Shown here piece after piece: positions 1-6,932 of a stretch of 8,644 bases of DNA. A program made the translations under genes and the position numbers. The notes below the pieces were generated by a model that saw only the letters and a program-made list of their open reading frames with translations, did not search any database and was not told the origin of the DNA. Position 1 is the stretch's first letter; every line of letters begins with the position of its first letter. The DNA is from JAEUMD01 sp964559355 (GTDB lineage Bacteria > Pseudomonadota > Alphaproteobacteria > Rhizobiales > Hyphomicrobiaceae), in assembly GCA_964559355.1 (NCBI GenBank), contig CAZLHQ010000141.1, positions 1-8,644 on the forward strand, written 5' to 3'.

Positions 1-760
1 TGCCGGCCGCCATCGCCAGCGTCTTGCCGCCGGCGCCCGCGCACAGATCGAGCACCTGCATGCGAGGACCCGCCCCCGCCATCGCCGCCGCGATCTGGCT
101 GCCCTCGTCCTGCACTTCGAACCAGCCCTTGCCGTGCGCCGCCTCGGCTTCCACGTTGGGGGCGCGGGCGGGACCGATGGGGGCCGGCACCCGCACACCC
201 AGCGGCGACAGCGGCGTCGGCTGTGCGCCAAAGCGGGCCAGCGCCTTCAACACTTTCTCGCGATCTGCCTTGAGCGAATTGACCCTGAGATCGATCGGCG
301 CCCGCTCGGCCAGCGCCATGCCCTCCTCTACCATGCGCGCACCGAATGCCTGCTCGAAGGAGCCATTGAGCCACTCGGGAAAATCGGCACGCACGTCGGC
401 CGCCGCATCGGACGGCACACCCGCGAGGAGGCTCTCCAGCTCTTCATCGCTGAGGGGCGAAGGCGCGTGCGGGTCTGCCTCCACAGTCGCGGCGGCAACC
501 TCGTGCGCCGGCAATCCGAACGCGCGCACAGCGGCCGCCAGCACCAGCGCCCGCGGCGTCTCGCTGCGCATTTGCGCGGCGAGTGAGCGGCGGCGGCGCA
601 GCACATCGAATACCAACGTGCCGATGGCCGCCCGATCGCCCGAGCCGGCGAACCGATGCGCCCGGCCCCAATCGGCCAGCGCCACCGACGCCGGGCGATG
701 CTGCGTCTCGATGGCCGCAATCACCTCCATCGCCGCGCTGAGGCGGGCTCCCAATCTCAT
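1..760 (-). CDS. rsmB: RsmB/NOP-family 16S rRNA m5C methyltransferase, 5' part (runs off the window)
   Basis: This gene encodes an S-adenosylmethionine-dependent RNA cytosine-C5 methyltransferase. By family knowledge it methylates 16S rRNA (C967 in E. coli) in the cytoplasm. Only the first 253 codons are present; the stop lies beyond base 1. The start ATG at 760-758 overlaps the upstream gene's TGA as ATGA, which suggests translational coupling; no strong Shine-Dalgarno is visible. Residues 1 to about 130 form an alanine/arginine-rich helical region where family members carry a NusB-like RNA-binding domain. Then come DLRVNSLK (157-164), EVQDEGSQIA (215-224) and the SAM-binding motif I, VLDLCAGAGGKT (236-247). 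The two catalytic cysteines (PC and TC motifs) fall outside the window and cannot be checked. It is the last visible gene of the guaB operon. In related genomes guaA often lies nearby, so guaA may follow. The family is very likely; the exact target base is inferred. Confidence 0.93.
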   Translation of the reverse strand, partial: MRLGARLSAAMEVIAAIETQHRPASVALADWGRAHRFAGSGDRAAIGTLVFDVLRRRRSLAAQMRSETPRALVLAAAVRAFGLPAHEVAAATVEADPHAPSPLSDEELESLLAGVPSDAAADVRADFPEWLNGSFEQAFGARMVEEGMALAERAPIDLRVNSLKADREKVLKALARFGAQPTPLSPLGVRVPAPIGPARAPNVEAEAAHGKGWFEVQDEGSQIAAAMAGAGPRMQVLDLCAGAGGKTLAMAAG

Positions 761-1155
761 GGCACCACCATCGTGTCGGCCTGCGGCGGTAGAATGTCGA
801 GCGCCAGCATGGCGACCAGACCGGTGAGGGCAACAGCGGAAGCCTTCAGGGCCATGTCGCTCCATTGCCTCGTGTTGCCACCGTTGAACAAGGCCGCGTG
901 CACCACCTGCGCCAGCACGAACGCCATGGCAAACGCCACGACGTAGCCGTCCGCCACCCGCCACCAAAGGGCGGCCGCGACTGCGAGGATGTACACGACC
1001 GAGACCGGCCATTGGCGGCGCTGCAAGTCCCGGGCGATGTCGGAGCCGGCATGGTCGTGAGCCTGCTCGGCCGCGCGCTGCGCATGTCCCGCGTGGAGCA
1101 GCGTGCCGGTGTGAAGGGCAAGCGTCACAAGCAGAAGGGCTTCGTTGCCGGTCAT
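757..1155 (-). CDS. MAPEG-like small integral membrane protein (degenerate paralogue of its neighbour)
   Basis: This 132-residue protein is predicted to have four hydrophobic segments: about 3-20, 50-65, 69-90 and 102-122. Its middle part lines up by eye with the MAPEG protein encoded just upstream. WPVSVVYILAVAAAL matches ELPVLFYVAALLAIV, and AMAFVLAQVVHAALF matches AWAFVGFRLLHAYIH. The spacing to the following Asn/Thr-rich loop is the same. However, the acidic residue before the Pro of the second helix (Glu65 in the neighbour) is Trp here, and the Arg of the FRLLH segment is replaced (AQVVH). It may therefore have lost glutathione-type catalysis. The start ATG at 1155 lies 9 bases after the neighbour's stop, and its TGA overlaps the rsmB start. 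It is probably co-transcribed and may form mixed oligomers with the other MAPEG protein. Function is unknown. Confidence 0.85.
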   Translation of the reverse strand: MTGNEALLLVTLALHTGTLLHAGHAQRAAEQAHDHAGSDIARDLQRRQWPVSVVYILAVAAALWWRVADGYVVAFAMAFVLAQVVHAALFNGGNTRQWSDMALKASAVALTGLVAMLALDILPPQADTMVVP

Positions 1156-1164
1156 GGCTAATTC

Positions 1165-1584
1165 TCACGCCGCCATCAGGCGCACGGCGAGATAGAGCCA
1201 CAGCGCCACCAGCATGACGAAGCCGAAGACATAGACCTGGAAGCGCCGGATCACCCGGTTGTTGGTGACGTGGATATAAGCGTGCAGCAGACGGAACCCG
1301 ACGAAGGCCCAGGCCAGCGCCACCACGATGACGTCGACCTTGCTCACGACGATGGCGAGGAGCGCCGCCACATAGAACAGCACCGGCAGCTCGAACTGGT
1401 TGGAAAAGGCATTCGAGATCTGCTTGATGCGGTCGGGCCAGGCATCCGAGCTCAATGCCACGTCGGCGATTTTGACCTCACCCTGCTGCGCCGAACGCGC
1501 TCGCGCCCGTCCCAGCCACGCAAGCAGCCCCAGCGTCAAGGCCACCTGAACGAATACGGCTGCAAGCAGCGCCTTGATGACCAT
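1165..1584 (-). CDS. MAPEG family membrane protein
   Basis: This 139-residue, four-helix membrane protein belongs to the MAPEG family (membrane-associated proteins in eicosanoid and glutathione metabolism). Hydrophobic segments lie at about 3-24, 66-82, 84-104 and 114-136. The family signature is visible as SNQFELPVLFY (61-71) followed by AWAFVGFRLLHAYIHVTNNR (91-110), with conserved Glu65, Arg98 and His101. Bacterial relatives next to guaB have no established substrate, so glutathione-dependent detoxification is only a possibility. A longer reading from 1719 is open, but the internal ATG at 1584 is preferred. It overlaps the guaB TGA by one base (TGATG), has a GGCGGGG sequence about 4 bases upstream, and makes the protein begin at the first membrane helix as expected. 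The longer version would add 45 Arg/His-rich residues that are a shadow of guaB. Confidence 0.9.
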   Translation of the reverse strand: MVIKALLAAVFVQVALTLGLLAWLGRARARSAQQGEVKIADVALSSDAWPDRIKQISNAFSNQFELPVLFYVAALLAIVVSKVDVIVVALAWAFVGFRLLHAYIHVTNNRVIRRFQVYVFGFVMLVALWLYLAVRLMAA

Positions 1585-3083
1585 CACGCCCCGCCAGGAT
1601 AGTTCGGGCTTTCGCGCGTGATGGTGACGCCGTGTGCATGGCTTTCGCGCATGGCGGCAGGCGAAATGCGTACGAACTGCGCCTTGGCCTGCAATTCGGG
1701 TATCGTTGCCGCACCACAATAGCCCATGCCGGCGCGCAAGCCGCCGACCAATTGATGCAGCACGGCATCGGACGGCCCCTTGTAAGGCACCTGCCCCTCG
1801 ACGCCTTCCGGCACCAGCTTCAAGGTGTCGCGAACTTCCGCCTGGAAATAGCGATCTGCCGAGCCGCGCGCCATCGCTCCTACCGAGCCCATGCCGCGGT
1901 ACGACTTGTAGGTGCGGCCCTGGTAGAGATAGGTCTCGCCCGGCGCTTCGTCGGTGCCGGCCAGCAGCGAGCCGACCATCACCACATCCGCGCCCGCCGC
2001 CACCGCCTTGGCGATGTCGCCCGAAAACTTGATGCCGCCATCGGCAATGATGGGGATGCCGTGCTTGTGAGCCTCATCGGCGCAATTGGAAATGGCCGTG
2101 AGCTGCGGCACGCCAACGCCGGCGACGATGCGCGTGGTGCAGATCGATCCCGGCCCGATGCCGACCTTGACGCAATCAGCACCAGCATCGATCAGCGCCT
2201 TGGTGGCGTCCGCCGTGGCGACGTTTCCAGCAACCACCTGCACCGTATTCGACAACTTCTTGATGCGTGTAACCGCTTCGAGGACACGCCGCGAGTGGCC
2301 ATGCGCGGTGTCGACGACGATCAGGTCGCAGCCCACCGCAATCAGCCGCTCGGTGCGTTCGTAGCCATCCTCGCCGACCGTGGTGGCGGCCGCGACCCGC
2401 AGTCGGCCCTGCTCGTCCTTGCAGGCGTTGGGGTGCTTTTGCGCCTTCTCGATGTCCTTCACCGTGATGAGGCCGATGCAGTGATAGTCATCGTCGACCA
2501 CCAGCAGCTTCTCGATGCGGTGCTGGTGCAGCAGCCGGCGCGCGTCTTCCTGCGAAACCGTGCGCTTCACCGTGATGAGCGTGTCCTTGGTCATCAGCTC
2601 GGAGACGGGTTGATCGAGATTGGTGGCAAAGCGCACGTCGCGGTTGGTCAGGATGCCCACCAGCCGCCCGGTCGTCTGGCCGCTCTTTGCCGGTTCCACC
2701 ACCGGAATGCCGGAAATCGAGTGCCGTGCCATCAAGCCCAGCGCTTCACTGAGCTTGGCGGTCGGACCGATGGTGACCGGATCGAGAACGATGCCCGATT
2801 CATACTTCTTCACCTGACGGACGTGCTCGGCCTGCTCCTTCGGCTTCAGGTTGCGGTGGATGACGCCGATGCCACCGGCCTGGGCGATGGCGATGGCGAG
2901 CCGCGCCTCTGTCACCGTATCCATGGCCGCCGAGATGATCGGGATATTGACCGAGATGGTCTTGGTGATTCGCGACGACACATTGACCTCGCCAGGCATC
3001 ACCTCCGAGGCGCCGGGCACCAGCAGGACGTCATCGAACGTCAACCCGAGCCCCGAATCCTGGGCGATTTGGCGCAAAGCCAT
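1584..3083 (-). CDS. guaB: Inosine-5'-monophosphate dehydrogenase
   Basis: GuaB oxidises IMP to XMP with NAD+, the committed and rate-limiting step of GMP/GTP synthesis, as a cytoplasmic homotetramer or octamer. The 499-residue length is typical. The N-terminal barrel part includes LTFDDVLLVPG (14-24). A paired CBS (Bateman) regulatory module spans about 96-215, with GIPVV (125-129) and EKLLVVDDD (191-199). The barrel then resumes with VVDTAHGHS (256-264), GNVAT (286-290) and the catalytic loop GPGSICTTR (310-318), whose Cys315 forms the covalent intermediate. DGG at 348-350 binds the IMP phosphate, and the mobile flap carries YRGMGSVGAM (395-404) and the Arg411-Tyr412 dyad that activates water. 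The start is supported by AAGGAG (3091-3096 on the plus-strand scale) 7 bases upstream. No key residue is missing. It appears to head the operon guaB, MAPEG, MAPEG-like, rsmB. The Bateman module suggests allosteric control by purine nucleotides, as in other bacterial enzymes. Confidence 0.98.
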   Translation of the reverse strand: MALRQIAQDSGLGLTFDDVLLVPGASEVMPGEVNVSSRITKTISVNIPIISAAMDTVTEARLAIAIAQAGGIGVIHRNLKPKEQAEHVRQVKKYESGIVLDPVTIGPTAKLSEALGLMARHSISGIPVVEPAKSGQTTGRLVGILTNRDVRFATNLDQPVSELMTKDTLITVKRTVSQEDARRLLHQHRIEKLLVVDDDYHCIGLITVKDIEKAQKHPNACKDEQGRLRVAAATTVGEDGYERTERLIAVGCDLIVVDTAHGHSRRVLEAVTRIKKLSNTVQVVAGNVATADATKALIDAGADCVKVGIGPGSICTTRIVAGVGVPQLTAISNCADEAHKHGIPIIADGGIKFSGDIAKAVAAGADVVMVGSLLAGTDEAPGETYLYQGRTYKSYRGMGSVGAMARGSADRYFQAEVRDTLKLVPEGVEGQVPYKGPSDAVLHQLVGGLRAGMGYCGAATIPELQAKAQFVRISPAAMRESHAHGVTITRESPNYPGGA

Positions 3084-3108
3084 GCAGCGTCTCCTTCAAG
3101 ATGTGGGG

Positions 3109-3134
3109 GCGACAAGGCCGGAAATGGCCGTCGC
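3109..3134 (-). promoter_or_regulatory. Hairpin in the guaB leader
   Basis: In the minus-strand transcript, GCGAC-GGCC pairs with GGCC-(UU)-GTCGC. The two arms give 9 base pairs around a 6-base loop (AUUUCC), with a 2-base bulge. The structure ends 12 bases upstream of the guaB AAGGAG sequence. It lies inside the predicted 5' leader and could affect ribosome access or mRNA stability. It does not resemble a purine riboswitch known to me. The pairing is seen directly; the role is inferred. Confidence 0.4.
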
Positions 3135-3160
3135 GGGCCCCGGGAACCGATGTCGCAAGG

Positions 3161-3189
3161 CGTATATCACCCGGCCGGGAAGGTGGGAA
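3161..3189 (-). promoter_or_regulatory. Candidate sigma-70-type promoter of guaB
   Basis: On the minus strand an extended -10 element, TGATATACG (plus-strand scale 3161-3169), lies 17 bases from a weak -35-like TTCCCA (3184-3189). Transcription would start near 3154, giving a leader of about 70 bases. The same nine bases TGATATACG form the likely -10 of the tRNA-Gln gene in this window, which supports the call. The stretch after the -10 is GC-rich, as in growth-rate or ppGpp-controlled promoters. It is a motif match only. Confidence 0.45.
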
Positions 3190-3264
3190 GTGAGAGCGGC
3201 GAGATGGCGCGAAGCGACCACACGCCGGCCCGGATGGGTGCTTTGGGGTCACAGGACCGGCACC

Positions 3265-3426
3265 TCAATCGGCCACTTCGCCGCAAATTGCTCGAGTTGG
3301 CGCGGTCAGCGGTCTCGGAACGCGCGTGTTCACAGAAAGACCGACAGGACCGTCAACGCCGTAAGAGAATAGCGCCGACATGGAAAGCGCCAGGGTCGAG
3401 ACCCCGGCGCTGATAAGCTTTCGCAT
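3265..3426 (-). CDS. Possible small secreted peptide (uncertain)
   Basis: This open reading frame of 53 codons lies in the 407-bp gap between the DUF302 gene and guaB. It begins with a stretch that looks like a Sec signal peptide: MRKL, then a hydrophobic core ISAGVSTLALSMSALF, followed by a short polar tail ending in ICGEVAD. No Shine-Dalgarno is visible before the ATG, and a terminator-like hairpin (3386-3411) lies within codons 6-14. Many third positions are A or T, unlike the neighbours. It could be a real small exported protein, a decayed gene, or chance in GC-rich DNA. I found no family resemblance. Confidence 0.22.
   Translation of the reverse strand: MRKLISAGVSTLALSMSALFSYGVDGPVGLSVNTRVPRPLTAPTRAICGEVAD
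3386..3411 (-). terminator. Probable rho-independent-like terminator after the DUF302 gene
   Basis: In the minus-strand RNA, AGCGCCGGGGU pairs fully with ACCCUGGCGCU around a CUCG tetraloop. This gives 11 pairs including one G-U wobble, followed by a short UUUCC. On the plus strand the wobble becomes an A-C mismatch, so the structure favours minus-strand transcripts. It lies about 80 bases past the DUF302 stop. The U-tract is short, so termination may be partial. It also overlaps the possible small peptide gene. Confidence 0.5.
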
Positions 3427-3490
3427 TCGCTGGCAACGCAGTGGCGGCGCAGCACAACGCAGCCGCCAGCCGACACTCGCGCCGCAGCTG

Positions 3491-3967
3491 CTACTTTGCA
3501 GCTTCGGCGACGATATCGCGCAACAGCGCCTCGATCTTGCCGACCGCGGCTTTCGAGGCATCACCCGAGCCGCTGACGGGCTGGCGGTAGCCGACGTGGA
3601 CTTCGCCCGGCTTGGCAACCGTCTCGTAGACATAGACGACATACGGGCAGTTGACGATGTTCTGCGGGCTTGCGGCAATCGCCTCGTGCGTCAGCTTGGC
3701 AGCGCAGAACTGCATGAACTCAGCGTTCGAATAAGGCGACTTGGCACCGCCGACAGCCTCGCTCGTGCGCTCCAACATGCCGTTGAACTGGCCGACATAG
3801 TCGACCACGTAACCACGGTTGATGATGGCGTTCTTGATGTCGTCGCGGACGTCGGCAAATTTGCCCTGCTTGGTCTTTTCATTGACGCCGGGCGCATCGG
3901 CGACAGCGGGTTGCCCGATGGCCATGACAGCCAGCGCGGCGGCGAGAGCCAATCCAAGAATACGCAT
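3491..3967 (-). CDS. Exported DUF302 domain protein
   Basis: This is a 158-residue secreted protein of the DUF302 family, whose biochemical role is not established. It starts with a Sec signal peptide: MR, a hydrophobic core at about 3-18, and a likely cleavage after AVA (21-23), just before Asp24. The mature domain follows DUF302 spacing, with an early segment (IINRGYVVDYVGQ, about 48-60), then EFMQFCAAKL (83-92) and NIVNCPYVVYVYE (103-115). Cys88 and Cys107 are the only cysteines and could form a disulfide in the periplasm. The start is supported by GGAGG 7 bases upstream of the ATG. It sits 188 bases downstream of rlmE on the same strand and is followed by a hairpin, so it is probably transcribed on its own or as the tail of the ppx-rlmE unit. 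The family is clear; the function is unknown. Confidence 0.9.
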   Translation of the reverse strand: MRILGLALAAALAVMAIGQPAVADAPGVNEKTKQGKFADVRDDIKNAIINRGYVVDYVGQFNGMLERTSEAVGGAKSPYSNAEFMQFCAAKLTHEAIAASPQNIVNCPYVVYVYETVAKPGEVHVGYRQPVSGSGDASKAAVGKIEALLRDIVAEAAK

Positions 3968-4155
3968 GGTGTTTCCTCCAGAGTTTGCTTTTACCGGCTC
4001 GCTCCGATCAGTCCGCTTTGGGACATGCCAAACAGAGGACCCGAACGCATTGCCGGTGATAAGGCGTGACAGAATTTTTCTATGAATCCCCGACTGATGC
4101 GGAGTTGACGAACATCAATATAGGCGAATACGCCGCTGTCCAGCGCCTCCTCACT

Positions 4156-4881
4156 TCAGGACTTAAGCCCCCGCCCCTTGAAGCCGGTGGCGAGCACATA
4201 AAGCTCGGCAGAATCGGCGCGGCTGGCGGGAGGCTTGACGTGGCGGACGACGGCAAAGTTCTGTTTTAGCAAATCAAGCAGCTCCCGTTCGGTGCCGCCC
4301 TGGAACACTTTGCATAAGAAGGCGCCGCCCGGGGCCAACACGTCAATAGCGAAGTGGGCTGCCGTCTCTGCGAGCGCCATGATGCGCAAATGATCGGTGC
4401 GGGTGTGCCCCACGGTTGGGGCCGCCATATCCGAGAGCACCAGGTCGGCGCCGCCGTCCCGCAGCAGCGCCTTCAGCCGGCCCTCGGCCGTCTCGTCGGT
4501 GAAGTCGAGCTTCAACATGACCACGCCGGGCAGCGGCTCGACGTCGAGATAGTCGATGCCGATCACCTGCCCGTTGCCGCTGAGAGACTTGACCCGCTCG
4601 GCGCTGATCTGGCTCCAGCCGCCCGGAGCCGCGCCCAAGTCGATCACCCGCATGCCGGGCTTCAGCAAACGGTATTTGTCGTCGATCTCCTTCAGCTTGT
4701 AGGCCGCACGCGAGCGCATGCCTTCGCTTTTCGCCGCCTTGACGTAGGGATCATTGAGCTGGCGTTCGAGCCAGCGCGCGGACGACACCGTGCGATTGCG
4801 CGCCGTTTTCACCCGCACATGCAGTTGCCGCTTGCCACCATCGGGCCCGCGCGCGCCGCCACCGGTCGTCTTCTTGGTCAT
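4156..4881 (-). CDS. rlmE: 23S rRNA (uridine2552-2'-O)-methyltransferase RlmE (FtsJ/RrmJ)
   Basis: RlmE methylates the ribose of U2552 in the A-loop of 23S rRNA, using SAM on the 50S particle, a late step of large-subunit assembly. At 241 residues it is longer than the 209-residue E. coli protein, mainly through a basic N-terminal extension of about 24 residues rich in Lys, Arg and Gly. The sequence shows RSRAAYKL (57-63 region), SAM motif I DLGAAPGGWSQ (81-91), DMAAPTVGHTRTDH (151-164), and CKVFQGG (190-196). The catalytic tetrad is complete as Lys62, Asp151, Lys191 and Glu226 (in SAELYVLA). The start ATG at 4881 has only a weak GGCGGGA upstream; no other in-frame ATG occurs before residue 55, so this start is preferred. 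It lies 48 bases downstream of the Ppx/GppA stop and is probably co-transcribed with it. Confidence 0.96.
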   Translation of the reverse strand: MTKKTTGGGARGPDGGKRQLHVRVKTARNRTVSSARWLERQLNDPYVKAAKSEGMRSRAAYKLKEIDDKYRLLKPGMRVIDLGAAPGGWSQISAERVKSLSGNGQVIGIDYLDVEPLPGVVMLKLDFTDETAEGRLKALLRDGGADLVLSDMAAPTVGHTRTDHLRIMALAETAAHFAIDVLAPGGAFLCKVFQGGTERELLDLLKQNFAVVRHVKPPASRADSAELYVLATGFKGRGLKS

Positions 4882-4929
4882 CTGGCAAAATCCCGCCTGG
4901 TGTTGCCTGCAGGCGCTGATGGCGTAACG

Positions 4930-6501
4930 TCAGCCACGGTGACCGCCTCCACGCCGGCGGCGGCGCCTGCGTCCGCTGCGGAACACCCCATCCTCGTTCA
5001 TGAGCTGCATCAAGATACCCTCGCGCAGACCTCGGTCGGCCACGCGAAGACGCGGACACGGCCACATGCGCATCAACGCCTCCAGGATGGCGCAGCCGGC
5101 CAGCACCAGGTCCGCCCGATCGCGACCGATGCACGGCTCCGCGACCCGCTGGGCATAATCGCGCGCCAAAAGATCATACGTCACGCGGCGGGCGGCCTCC
5201 GCGTCCATCCAGCAACCGTCGACGCGATTGCGATCATAGCGCGGCAACCCTAGGTGCACGCCGGCAACCGTCGTGACCGTGCCTGAGGTGCCGAGCAGGT
5301 GGGCGCTGCGTCCGGCGAGCCGCTCGCCCATGCGATGCTCGGCCTCGAACGGCGCCAGCATGGACATGACGTGGGTCACCATCGCTTCGAAGGATTGGTC
5401 GGTGACATGGCGTCCGCCAAACCGTTCGGCAAGGGAGACGACGCCGATGGGCAGCGATGTCCAGGCCATCATGCCGTGCTCGACAGCGGCGCGCTGCAGA
5501 TTTGCACCGCGGCTCTCCTGCGGCAACTGGCCGAGATCGAGCCAAACCAGCTCGGAAGAACCGCCGCCGATGTCGAACACCAGCGCGTAATCGCTGGCAG
5601 GATCGATCAACGAGGCGCAGCCGGAAACTGCAAGCCGCGCTTCGCCCTCACGCGAGAGAATATCGATGCGCAGACCGGTTGACCGGTGCACACGATCCAG
5701 AAACTCGGCGCCATTGCTGGCGATGCGACAGGCTTCGGTCGCCACCAGCAAGGCGCGGCGTACCTGGTGCCGTTCGAGCTTGGCCGCGCATACCTTGAGC
5801 GCTTCGAGCGTCCGCGCCATCGCGGCTTCCGACAGAGCACCCGTTTGGCTGACGCCCTCGCCAAGCCTGATGATGCGCGAGAACGCATCGACCACCTGGA
5901 AGCCGCGCCGCGATGGCCGCGCCAGCAACAGACGGCAATTGTTGGTGCCAAGATCGAGCGCCCCATAAACCTCTTGGGTCTCACCCTCGGCGCCTCGGTG
6001 GGGAGGAAAGCTGCCTCGCGCCGACGGCCGATGTGCAGCCGCTGGATGATGCGGATGCCGGTCCTTGCTAAAGCCGCCATCAGGTCCATCGAACCGGCGC
6101 CCACGCTCGTCAGGTCGGTGGTGCCCACCATGCTGCCGCGCGCCACCATACCCACGGTTCGCAGCGTCAGGATTACCGCCGCCTGCTGCGGGCATAGCCC
6201 GCGCTTGCGGTGCATGATCTCCGGTGGAGTGAGGTGTTGAAGAAGACTGTCCCGGTGCTGACGGCTGCGGCATGCCCGCGACATGGGCTGCATCAACGGC
6301 ATTGTCGACAGTCGTGGCCGGAACCGATGAAGCAGCCTCGCGCACCGGCTCGGCCTGCAGTCGGGCGGACTGCGGTTGGGCGGTCTGTATTTGAGGTTCT
6401 GGGGGTGGCACGCGCGCACCCTCGTCGTCCTGAAAACCGTCCACAATTCCCTTCCCAGCGCTTGGTTCCGGACAGCTTCGCGCTGCCGCCTCGACAAGCA
6501 T
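4930..6501 (-). CDS. ppx: Ppx/GppA family exopolyphosphatase or guanosine pentaphosphatase with long disordered N-terminus
   Basis: This enzyme of the ASKHA phosphatase fold hydrolyses terminal phosphate from polyphosphate and/or pppGpp; which one cannot be told from sequence. Residues 1 to about 175 are low-complexity and rich in Pro, Ala, Gln, Gly, His and Arg, with eight His between 124 and 168. The catalytic part follows: phosphate loop 1 ALDLGTNNCRLLL (181-193), the catalytic Glu region LSREGEARL (282-290, probably Glu287), phosphate loop 2 DIGGGSSELV (310-319) and GTSGTVTTVAG (404-414). The core ends near 505, so the extra C-terminal HD-like domains of E. coli Ppx and GppA are absent, as in short family members. 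A tail with seven consecutive Arg (511-517) closes the protein. The ATG at 6501 follows an in-frame stop by 15 bases. Its AGGA lies only 2 bases upstream, closer than ideal, so a later start (Met77, Met103) is possible. It heads the rlmE unit. Confidence 0.92.
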   Translation of the reverse strand: MLVEAAARSCPEPSAGKGIVDGFQDDEGARVPPPEPQIQTAQPQSARLQAEPVREAASSVPATTVDNAVDAAHVAGMPQPSAPGQSSSTPHSTGDHAPQARAMPAAGGGNPDAANRGYGGARQHGGHHRPDERGRRFDGPDGGFSKDRHPHHPAAAHRPSARGSFPPHRGAEGETQEVYGALDLGTNNCRLLLARPSRRGFQVVDAFSRIIRLGEGVSQTGALSEAAMARTLEALKVCAAKLERHQVRRALLVATEACRIASNGAEFLDRVHRSTGLRIDILSREGEARLAVSGCASLIDPASDYALVFDIGGGSSELVWLDLGQLPQESRGANLQRAAVEHGMMAWTSLPIGVVSLAERFGGRHVTDQSFEAMVTHVMSMLAPFEAEHRMGERLAGRSAHLLGTSGTVTTVAGVHLGLPRYDRNRVDGCWMDAEAARRVTYDLLARDYAQRVAEPCIGRDRADLVLAGCAILEALMRMWPCPRLRVADRGLREGILMQLMNEDGVFRSGRRRRRRRGGGHRG

Positions 6502-6888
6502 CTTCCTGGTTATGACTTATAGCCAGTCTAACAGGTCATTGGCCGCGGTAAAGCCGGCATGCCTGGAGCCGGAATTCCGGGCCTGTTCAGTGGACGGCAC
6601 GTCACGACTTGTGCCTACAGCCGCGCCGACTCATTGCCTCCCGAACCGACCAATGGAGGCCAATCGTTGAATTTGCTTCGTGCTTTCCGACCTCGAATGA
6701 TCACCAGCACCCGTTCTTGGCTATCGCCATTGTGGCAGCCCAATCGCGCTCGACTGCACCCGAGCCACGGGCGACGCGCACTGCCGCAATTCGGGAATGT
6801 GTCGGAGCAGGCTACCTTGTCGGAATCGTTTTAGACGGCGGCGGCCTGCTCCAAGACCTTGAATGCGAGTCTGATTCACGCCATCGAC

Positions 6889-6907
6889 GGAAACGCTTGG
6901 CGTTTCC
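6889..6907. repeat. Perfect 8-bp inverted repeat (hairpin)
   Basis: GGAAACGC and GCGTTTCC are exact complements around a 3-base loop (TTG). Neither strand has a T-tract after it, so it is not a typical terminator. It lies 123 bases upstream of the M15 peptidase start. It is close to two further inverted repeats: ATCAG/CTGAT (6918-6930) and CCCGCT/AGCGGG (6933-6959). It may be an operator or part of a folded RNA; the role is unknown. Confidence 0.5.
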
Positions 6908-6932
6908 ATCTCAGGCGATCAGGCTCTGATGA

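Noticed and set aside
1584..1719. A 45-residue N-terminal extension of the MAPEG protein starting at 1719
   Set aside because: It lies wholly inside guaB. The internal ATG at 1584 has the coupled TGATG arrangement and a better ribosome binding site.
1632..3413. A 593-codon plus-strand open frame opposite guaB
   Set aside because: It is the antisense shadow of guaB. It is His/Asp/Arg-rich with no recognisable domain, as expected from a GC-rich gene read backwards.
4060..4155. A terminator after rlmE
   Set aside because: Only short stems (CGCTG/CAGCG, GGCG/CGCC) without a T-tract are present, too weak to call.
4354..5253. A 299-codon plus-strand frame opposite rlmE and ppx
   Set aside because: It spans two clear genes in antisense and resembles no protein family.
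6559..6929. Plus-strand frames of 91 and 106 codons in the divergent gap
   Set aside because: They overlap each other in different frames, lack ribosome binding sites and known motifs, and have gene-unlike composition.
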